DNA of 64,000 nucleotides from Symbiodinium kawagutii. Its lineage: Eukaryota; Sar; Dinophyceae; Suessiales; Symbiodiniaceae. The notes beneath the pieces were generated by a model. It did no database searches, was not told the DNA's origin, and saw nothing but the letters and a program-made list of their open reading frames with translations. Within the stretch, counting starts at the first letter, position 1. Each line of letters begins with the position of its first letter. The DNA lies in the NCBI GenBank assembly GCA_009767595.1, contig VSDK01009457.1, positions 469,748 through 533,747 on the forward strand, given 5' to 3'. A program made the position numbers and the translations under genes. Shown here one piece after another: positions 34,657-43,000 of this stretch.

Positions 34657-34767
34657 GATGGTTTCACAAAATCGGGAACCTCCAACAATGCGTGGTTTAT
34701 CAATTTATGACTAACAATGATTCGACAAGGATGACAATTGGGGGTCCCCCGATTTTGAGAGACCACC
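34657..34767. mobile_element. MITE-like element, family A
   Basis: Ends GATGGTTTCACAAAATCGGG and CCCGATTTTGAGAGACCACC: matching changes on both arms (TCGGG/CCCGA) show the arms have been kept complementary. Confidence 0.7.
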
Positions 34768-34984
34768 AAATGTTTGTCATGTAAGTCTCGTCATTAGGAG
34801 ATGCAAACGTTGATAAGATATTTACCTGCAGCCATCACAGTAAAACAAGTAAAACAAATCAATGCGGTGCCAAATGGTGAGGCATCATCTACACACTGGG
34901 CGTTCCCAAAACACATGCTCAACCCATGCGTCAAAGCCTGTTCTGAGCCGCATCTAGAAGATATCCCTATCGCTTACCACGTAA

Positions 34985-35128
34985 ATAGGTTCATATGTTC
35001 CCAGATTCCCTATCATTTCTCCAATGTTTCCCGTCATGACAGCTGCAAGAACTCCCCCAAGAATTATCAACCATTGCTGATTGTGGAATTCCAAGCAGCA
35101 ATTCCTTCGTCTTTGAACCTGCATTGAT
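34985..35128 (-). other. Possible exon with a membrane segment
   Basis: The minus frame reads QWLIILGGVLAAVMTGNIGE, then MIGNLGTYEPIYV. A CAG acceptor precedes VQRRRNCCLEF and a GTAAGC donor follows YV, giving a plausible 144-bp internal exon. The hydrophobic run ending in G-N-I recalls an S6-type channel helix, but family assignment is weak. Confidence 0.35.
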
Positions 35129-35569
35129 GAGCTTGCCCACCATTTACTTACACACCTGCTCCTCAGAACTGGGCAGCTCCAAATCGCTCCCTCCAAACCA
35201 CAGCCAGTTGTATCCACCAACCGGTTTCTGGTGGGGATCGTCCGCACAGGGGGTAGATCTATGTGATTGGTGGCAGATCAGGGCGCCCCAAAACGTAGCT
35301 TGGGGTCACTCAGCAGCTTCCCATGGCGCCGATGCAAGACCCATCCTGGATCACCCATCCATTTGCTGCCACAGGACTGGTGTTGAAGCCATCTCCTCTC
35401 AAGCGGATGTGCCACCCAAACTGCCAGGATAGGCGTGAAACCATGGCCATGACATAAATCCGTGGTCTGTTTGCACATGCTCAGTTCAAGGGACCACCTG
35501 CACATCCCTTCAGCACCCAAATCCCCACCCAAGTTGCCAACAACAACATGAGTCCCTGGTCCCGGTCCT

Positions 35570-35645
35570 AGGTTGAGCATCTGAAGGCCATCGGGCAGTT
35601 TCACACGATCCAACGATTGGTTGAAGGTGTCGCCGAACGTCAGGC
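35570..35645 (-). CDS. FNIP repeat exon (candidate)
   Basis: The minus strand reads GLTFGDTFNQSLDRVKLPDG and continues LQMLNL, a textbook repeat: L-T-F-G-D-x-F-N-Q-S-L-x-x-V-x-L-P-x-G-L-Q-x-L. An AAG acceptor (35647-35646) precedes it. The match ends at a possible GA donor (CTAG/GACC). Confidence 0.65.
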
Positions 35646-36822
35646 CTTGTCAGCTGCCGTTCACTGCTGGGACCTGACCTCTGGGACAGGTTGGTGATCC
35701 GCCACACGGCGATGCTATGCCCTCGTAGCATCTTGTAGCAACCAATCAATAAGGGATAAACTCACCTCTGGAAATCCAATGCCACCGGCCAAGAAGGGAT
35801 ATTCAGAAAGGGTTGGACAGGAGAACAAATACAGTTGGATGTTCAAACGGAGAGAAACCCGCATTTTCTGTGGTGTTTTCAGGGGGTACAATCGTTGACC
35901 AATATGCAGGATGTGCACTGGGGGTTGAGCTGAGCAAAGGTTTGCGGGTGAAAGCTGTGGCGCTTTCCTGAAGATGGTGACAGACATTAATACTGTGAAT
36001 AACTGGTTGGTGGTTATAAGTTATAAGCCATCCAAAAAATGTTGGTTTAAAAAGTATCAGCCACATAAAGGATTTCCGGAAACCTTACAGTGATCATTGG
36101 TCCCTAGAACCAATGAGCATTAATCTCTATCAATGATCGCTCAATCAAAGGGTGGTATCATCAAAAACTACCCTGCAGATTTTGACTTCTGTTCTGTTCA
36201 CAACTAATTAATCTCTGTCACAAAGCTCCCCAAGCATGGCGACGACTCAAGCCAATGAAACGGAGAAAATCTGAACTGCAACAAGCTCCAGAGGCAACAC
36301 TTATGGTCACGAATCATTGGATGATGATGAGCATTGCATATTACATACTAAGTATTATACTACAAGTAGAGAATAAACTTAATAGTGTAAAAACACATGT
36401 GTTGACCAACAATTTGTAATATTCACTATAAGTAAATATGTGTTTTTTGTTGCAACTGTGTGTATGTGCACATGCACCTCTGTACTTTCGTAGAGGTTCG
36501 TTGAGCCTCATCATCGCTACCACCTGATGACGTTGACAATCAACACCATGTAGCCTTAGTAAATATGTGTTGACCTATCTGAACACAGGTACCTTGAGGC
36601 ACCAGATACACAATTTGGAACTACAGGTACTTCAAGGTACGTATTGACCCATGGCAAAGGGTCCTACATGGTGACAGCCAGGCTGAGCAACCTCAAACCA
36701 GCCAGGGATCCCATCAACAGTGAGTTGTGTCAGCGAACTGTTAGCTGTGCTTCAGAGTTCTTGCTCAGATGACTGCTAACATAAAGTTAGTTGCTGAAAA
36801 AGTTAGTTGTTAGCAGTTAGTT

Positions 36823-36876
36823 CTGCTTGTTATCTAAGCTGACTACCAACTGTTGAGTTGCTTAGATAACAAGCAG
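36823..36876. repeat. Perfect 17-bp inverted repeat
   Basis: CTGCTTGTTATCTAAGC (36823-36839) and its exact complement (36860-36876) are separated by 20 bp. The surroundings are rich in GTTAGTTGC words. Confidence 0.9.
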
Positions 36877-37156
36877 TTCAACAGAGTCGGCTGCTTAGAT
36901 TGCTTAGCCCCAACCACTCAACCAGCCGATTGTTGGCTGTGCACTGTTGGTCACTGGTAGATGTTGGTAACCTCTTGCCTTCACCTCGGTAGGTTGCGAT
37001 TGGTCACTACTTGGATGTGCACCCCCACCGCGAGGGTGGTCACAATACCCGTGGTTAACGGGGTCAGCTACATGGTGAGTCACAATTCACATAGTTTCGC
37101 AACTGATATCAGTAGCTGAAATACCAACTGCACAGCAAAACTGGTGAGCTATCTGA

Positions 37157-37311
37157 ATTAGCTACTGATATGAGTAGCTATTAGTAGTTCTGATATGAGT
37201 AGCATTTAGTACTACTGATATAAGTAGCTATTAGTAGTACTGATATGAGTAGCTAGTAGTAGTACTGATATGAGTAGCTACTAGTAGCACTGATATGAGT
37301 AACTGATATGA
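37157..37311. repeat. 25-bp minisatellite
   Basis: About six units of CTGATATGAGTAGCTATTAG plus TAGTA, with small changes. No coding signal. Confidence 0.9.
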
Positions 37312-37421
37312 GATGATGGCAGAAGCTAAACATGATTATCTCCCAAGTTTAAACTCAGCTGCACATCCAGCCGTGGGTGAGACCCACAGGGCGCTTCACC
37401 ACCCATCGTTGCCCCGTGTGC

Positions 37422-37484
37422 TGCCGCGTGGCTTTGCAGCCCCTCGGGCAACGTCAACTGATCCAGGCGTTGGTCGAATTCTCA
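37422..37484 (-). CDS. FNIP repeat fragment (candidate exon)
   Basis: The minus strand reads EFDQRLDQLTLPEGLQS, the core F-D-Q-x-L-x-x-L-x-L-P-x-G-L-Q. It lies in a GC-rich patch covered by an unrelated plus frame. Confidence 0.5.
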
Positions 37485-37570
37485 GCGGACGCGGCCACCC
37501 GTAGAGTGGTGGAGCTGGGAATGATGGTTAATCAATGATGAATCATTAATTAGTATGGCAAATTACAAAT

Positions 37571-37671
37571 GGTGGTTTCTCAAAATAGGGATACCCCAAA
37601 AATGGTAGGTTTATTGCTATAAATGCCTATTATTGGATGATTTAGGGGTCCCCCTATTTTGAGAAACCACC
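37571..37671. mobile_element. MITE-like element, family A
   Basis: Ends GGTGGTTTCTCAAAATAGGG and CCCTATTTTGAGAAACCACC, both perfect to the family. Flanking 4-mers AAAT and AATT match 3 of 4. Inner order is reversed relative to 12003. Confidence 0.85.
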
Positions 37672-37689
37672 AATTGGTGAATCAATGAC

Positions 37690-37980
37690 GAATCAATAAT
37701 TCAGCATTAATGATCCATATGGCCAATTCATGATGAATAAATGGTTAATTAACTTATAATTTGGTGAAAATTGTTTCATCGTGGTAGATAATTGGGAATG
37801 ATGCATACTTTATGATAAATCAATGGTTAATCAATTGGAGAACTAACGGTTTGTCAATTCATCGGTTAAACTAGTGATATTCAATGAAATGGTTTATTGA
37901 TTGGATAACTACAGTAATGATTGATAATGGTTAATGATTGGTTAAACAAAACAATACTGCGTCATTGGCTGGCTGATAGA
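37690..37980. repeat. AATGGTTAATCAAT-type degenerate repeats
   Basis: AT-rich variants of GAATCAATGGTTAAT. Nothing else seen. Confidence 0.5.
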
Positions 37981-38051
37981 TGTTCGCATGTCAGGAGTCA
38001 TTTGCTATTTACAGCAAATTACAAAAAAACAATGTAGGGTCGGTAAGGTCA

Positions 38052-38092
38052 GCACCCACAAAATAGGGGTACCCCCAAATCATCACTTATAA
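38052..38092. mobile_element. Left-half remnant of family A
   Basis: Keeps CACAAAATAGGGGTACCCCC and AAATCATC only. Confidence 0.45.
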
Positions 38093-38392
38093 GATTCAGC
38101 ACTTGTAGCTATGATTATCTTTATAATTTCACCCTCAATCCAGTAGTAGTGCACAAACAAACACATCCACACAGTCGCCCTCAGTGTCGCGTCATCGCAG
38201 TGCCTACCAAAGGAGCATCCCACCTGCTGCTGTATCTTCCGGAGTTGACTATCATAAGTTGGATTAAAAAATAACTCTATATTCAAAAAATGGATCAGAA
38301 CCAGCTCATTGGTAGCCAGACCATGGCTCCGCTACAGCCATCATAAACGACATAGCCGTGGGACCCACAACCCCTGACCTCCCGTGCTGCCA

Positions 38393-38451
38393 CCAAGGAT
38401 CTACCCCCGAAGATCAAGTGCTTCAGGCCTTCCGGAAGCTTCACAGCCCTC
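38393..38451 (-). CDS. FNIP repeat exon (candidate)
   Basis: The minus strand reads LRAVKLPEGLKHLIFGGRSL, matching V-x-L-P-x-G-L-x-x-L-x-F-G. This is the nearest host island to the retrotransposon on its 3' side, 0.5 kb away. Confidence 0.5.
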
Positions 38452-38528
38452 AGTGGTCGTTCGTCATGCGCGATGCGCTCGTGTCGTGACCCGGAGGAAT
38501 GTGGGGGTTGAAGCCCTGGAATGGTTCA

Positions 38529-38627
38529 CTGGTTGGTGGTTGAACCACCCCTGTGAAAATATTGGTCGACCAACCATTTGTTGATAATTACTAGGGAAAA
38601 TAAAGAATGTTTAAAACCACCAACCAG
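38529..38627. mobile_element. MITE-like element, family C
   Basis: Ends CTGGTTGGTGGTTGAACC and GTTTAAAACCACCAACCAG. Flanking TTCA and TTTA match 3 of 4. Confidence 0.75.
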
Positions 38628-38945
38628 TTTACACTGATTTATCTTCATGAACTTGTCTTTAATAGATATGTTCATATGCATACTTAGATAGAACTATACA
38701 TGGAGGTAAAAAGATGTGTGTTTTGCAACAGACTTGCACGTTTCTTTTGTTCCGTTTCCGGTGTGAAGTTGGTAGTGAACCATTAAATTCGGTCACTTCC
38801 CAGAAGACTTAATGATTGGGATGTTCTTCCAGTGAAGCATCTGGCAATGATCATCCTCTGAATGATGACTCATCTAAATGGCATATGCATATAGACATGT
38901 GTTTATGTATAAATCAAATATCTATATATCTAATCACATGTATAT

Positions 38946-38950
38946 ACAAA
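38946..38950. repeat. Target-site duplication, left copy
   Basis: ACAAA, identical to 47069-47073. Five base pairs is the usual length for copia integrases. Confidence 0.9.
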
Positions 38951-39107
38951 TATTTAGCCCCTTCGTCTCAATCGTGAGTCTTCGGTCCCGTCACCAGTAC
39001 ATGCACGACGCAGCTCGGTCCAACTGCAATCGCTTTTCTGATCTTAAACGGCTTCGTAAGTTGGTTTTGGTTACACTTCAGATTTGTGCAACTTTCGCCC
39101 ACAAACA
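38951..39107 (-). repeat. 3' LTR of the copia element
   Basis: In the element's direction it begins TGTTTGTGGGCG and ends GGGGCTAAATA, so the terminal pair is TG...TA and not TG...CA. It is identical to the 5' LTR except for G at 39010 (A at 46971). Confidence 0.95.
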
Positions 39108-39115
39108 CTCCCCCT
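39108..39115 (-). promoter_or_regulatory. Polypurine tract
   Basis: AGGGGGAG on the minus strand directly abuts the TG of the 3' LTR. It would prime plus-strand DNA synthesis. The 150 bp between it and the stop codon of the main frame is non-coding and has a small TAGCCG/CGGCTA hairpin at 39121-39134. Confidence 0.85.
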
Positions 39116-39267
39116 GGCTCTAGCCGACCGGCTAAGAGACTTACAAGGGATTTCGTCACGTGTTTTGTGACAATCAAATGGAAAAAAGCAGCTCGATGGC
39201 GACAAGCAATCAACACTAGTCCCAGAGCGCTACATACTTCACTGCCCTAGCTCAAGCCGTTTCACGT

Positions 39268-40055
39268 CTAAGAGCTACAGATCTGACACATCGCGATCTT
39301 CCAAAGCTTTCCTTCTGCAGCTCTGCATCCTATGTCCTGGTGAGCTTTCTGTCCCTTTCTATGAATGTAGACTGGTTTCTTCTGATCCCAGACTGGCGCA
39401 CAAACCCGACAGACAGCACACGCGTACACCCTCTTCGACTGCTTCAAAGATGAACAGCCCCTTTCTTCGTGCGCACGTGTTCCCCATTCCGTCAGGTACA
39501 CATACTTCTCATCCTCCTTCACTTCCTTCACTTCCATAGGGACTGAAGAGCTAGCCGCTCCCTGTGCCGTGGAGCTTGAGGCCCCAGTTGTTGACGACTG
39601 AGCTCCACGTCTTCCCTCTTTCGCTTCCAAATCCTTCCTCACCTCGGAACTTGATTCTACTTTCTGCTTTGACTCCTCCTCCTTCTCCTCAATTCTTCCT
39701 TCAACATTCTTTCCTTCCCTTCTACGAAGTTCTTTCTCTTTCTTCAATCTGTCCTCTTCTTCCCTCAATGCCTTCTCACCTCTCTGCCTCATCAACGACT
39801 CTTCCTCATCTTCCAAGCTTTCTTCAGCCTCCTCTTCTCGAACTGCAACCTCTCTTTCCTGCACCGTTCCTCTCCACAGTCTCCAGACTGATCCCAAGCA
39901 GTGGAACAGCCCAATGACCGCCAATGCTCCTATCACCAGCATCTCCCTTTCAATGAATCGACCTCCTTCTTCTTCCTCTTCTTCTGCCACACACAGTGCA
40001 GACAGCGCGATGATAACTCGCAACAATTTCTCAACTTCTTCTTCCCTTCTTCTTC
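39268..40055 (-). other. C-terminal extension after RNase H
   Basis: Residues about 1829-2090. In order: a weak hydrophobic run (1839-1852), an acidic stretch, a strong membrane segment MLVIGALAVIGLFHCLGSVW (1867-1886), a long Glu/Lys/Arg coil (1890-1975), a Ser/Thr/Ala-rich linker, then two related modules of the form Y...G-x2-A-H-x4-G-C-x11/12-C-x2-C (H2024, C2029, C2041, C2044; and H2067, C2072, C2085, C2088). Standard copia pol ends soon after RNase H, so this is extra. The modules look like zinc sites; function unknown. Confidence 0.75.
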
Positions 40056-43000
40056 CTTTCACTTCAAACCTCCTCTCTTCTTCTTCCTTCTCTGCCGTTC
40101 TCTCTTCTGATAGGTACATTCCCATCATCTCCTTCAATTGCAACAGCCTCGGCGCGGTGAACACTTTCGTGCCTACATCTGCAAGCTGCTCGGACCCTGG
40201 CACGTTCTCCACCATCCAATCTAACCTACCCAATCTCCAACGAATGTGGGCGGCCCGAAGACGTAAATGTCTTGTTCTCCAACTTCCAGCAGCTTCCGTA
40301 AGAAGATTCACAGCTGCTGAGTTGTCCACCTTGATCATCTTCAGGTAGGGATCCTCCACCAATTCCTGTGCCAGTGAGTCCACACTGTCGCCCATCACCA
40401 AGCCTTCCAACGCTTCATTCAACTCGCTCTCAGCTGTTGACAATGCCGGACTTCCCTGCCTTCCCGACTTCCACATCATCAAGTCGCCACCCCAAGTAAC
40501 CATGACGGTCCCTTGAGAGTCAAGGCCACCAGGTCCATAGGAGGAGTCCGTGAAGGCATACAGCGCATAGTCTTCCTTGGAGTTATCATTCCTCTTTCGG
40601 ATCATCAGGCCTTCTTTCTTCGTCTTCCTCAAGTACTTCCATACCTGGAGTCCTACCCGTGCCACCTCCTTTGGATTTCGAAGAACTGCCTGCGATAGCT
40701 TGCTGATCACGAACATAAGATCTGGTCTTGTTCTGGTGACCAACCACATCAATTCCCCCGATATCCTTTGTGCCTGCTTCACCTCCTCAGGTCCTTTCTC
40801 ATCACCTTCTTCCTCAAGATTGGTCACCTGATCTTTGGTGATTGGGATTCCAGAGTGGTGACCTTCTTCTTCTCCTCTTCTCTTCAAGAGATCCTCAATG
40901 TAGCTTTCCTGGTTGATGAGTAGTCCCCAAGGCATCCTTCTCAACTCCATGCCCAAGAATTTCACCGGTCTCTCTTGACTCACCCATTCAGGCTTGTTGA
41001 TCTCCCATTCCGATGCAATTCTTTCCAAGCATCTCTTTACCTCCTCATCGGGTCCCATGAGCAACAGGTCATCAACGTAGATGAGCATCAATCCTCGAGT
41101 CTCGTCTTTCTCTTCCTCTCTTCTAATCAACTTCCATGCATTCGGCTCTGCAACCAAAGGCTCAAGACCCATCTCCACCCCATCTTCTGCCCTCCAAGTC
41201 ATCTTCATGAGAACACTATCTCTGTAGACACACCAGGCTTTGGGGCTTTGACGAAGTCCATACATCGCCTTCACTGCAATCCAAAACTCGTCGGAACTGC
41301 AAAAACCCATCTTGACCAAAATGCCAGGAGGTTTCAGAATCACAACCTCGGCGTCATCGCCCTCACAAGTCAAGGGTGCATTCAGGAAAGCAGCCCTAAT
41401 GTCTGCTATGGCCGCATCCCAATTGGATTCCACCCCCCTCTTGAGGATCAACCGAAGTGCAACTGCATCTCCTCCTCCTGCGTAAAGGTCTTCAGAATCC
41501 TGCTTCTCAACATGGTTCCCACATGCCACTATCCTCACCTTTCGACGACCTCCTGGTTTCTGGGTAAGCACAAGCTTACATGGGATCACCACGGCACTTG
41601 GTCTTTCCTTCTCAATCTTCTTCTTTTCTTCACTTCCAATCTTCCTCAAGGCTTGCTTCGTCTTCAGTAGGGCTTCAAGTTCTTCATTCACAGCTGAATC
41701 CCATAGGTGAATGTCCTTCGTGAACTCTTGCACCCCCACAATCCTCGTCTGCAAAACCTCAGCCTCCTGGTGCTCTATTTTCTTCAAAGCTTCCTTCCAG
41801 GGGGTGATCTTCCTAAACATCATCAGTGCGTTGTCCATCTCATCTACCTCCATATTCTTCGCCTCCTCTTCCATCATCTTTCGCATCCTGAGAGCCTCAA
41901 ACGAACTTCCTTCGCGAATAGGCTGCTTTCCTCTGATCCTCCACCTCTTCTCAGCCTCGTCTCTATCATGATCTGCGTACAACGCCAACCAAACACGATC
42001 TTCCACCGGAGGTTTCTGGACATCAGCAATGACGTAGGGAGCTATCCCCCACCTTCCATCCTGGCGAAGAACACAATGACCATGTGACGCAGCAACAGGA
42101 GAGAGAAAGCGCGTCTCCTCGTGAGTTGGTTCCAATGGTCCTCTCTTCCATTGCCTCCTCTTGATGATGACCTTTCCTCCAAACTCTGGTATCTTCTTTC
42201 CCTGTCCTAACCTCCTCAATCTTTGGGTCTCCATCAAGTAGCGCAACGCCATGGGCCACCATTCTATCTTCATTCCAGCTCCATGAAGGACCCTTCGGAC
42301 TTGGGACTTCACTTCACCAACGGCACGTTCAGCTCTACCGTTGGATTTCGGATCTTCCCCTGCATTGGTGCTATGGTGGATTCCCCTGGCACGCAACCAA
42401 CTCTTCACCTTCTTGTTGACAAATTCCCTTCCCTGATCTGTATGCAGGGTATGGATCTGATATCCATCCATCCGCAACTGGAGGTACAGATCAGCGATCC
42501 CTTCCAGGACCTCTTCCTTCGACTTCCCAGTCAGCGGCAACCCAATCCTGATCACCTCAATGACCGGCTTCTGGCCTTCTTCTTCCACCACCTCTTCAGC
42601 TTTACCGTCTTCAATCTCTTCAAGCTCCTCATCCATTCCAACGGGAGATGGAAAGATTTCCGCTTCGCCTGGATCCTCTGGTTGGAGTGCTTCTACCTTC
42701 TCTTCTTCCTGCTCACCCCCATCCATCTTCAGATCCTCTTCATCCTTAAGCATTTCTTCGATCTCTTCCATTTCCTTCTGCCTTTTCTGCTCCTCCTCTT
42801 CAACCTCAGCTTCTGACTTCGACGTCAACCACGTGTAGGTGCCCACCAACATAAACTTCGCTCTTTCATTCGGATTCAAGTCCTTTCCAAGTTGGTAGGG
42901 TCCCGAGACGTCCAACGAAAGGATGCCAGCCCTCGGAGTTGGTATCTTGAAGTGTTGTCTCCCCCTCGCTGCAGCCTCCTGGCATATCTGACAATCCCTT

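Noticed and set aside
38924-38941. 18-bp repeat flanking the retrotransposon considered as the target duplication
   Set aside because: It does not touch the LTR ends. The 5-bp ACAAA that does abut them is the proper duplication.
40975-41670. 231-codon plus-strand open frame, and other long plus frames between 39.5 and 46.8 kb
   Set aside because: They are antisense to the copia polyprotein, whose frame has clear domain motifs. Their Ser/Leu/Phe-rich composition follows from the reverse complement of Lys/Glu-rich codons.
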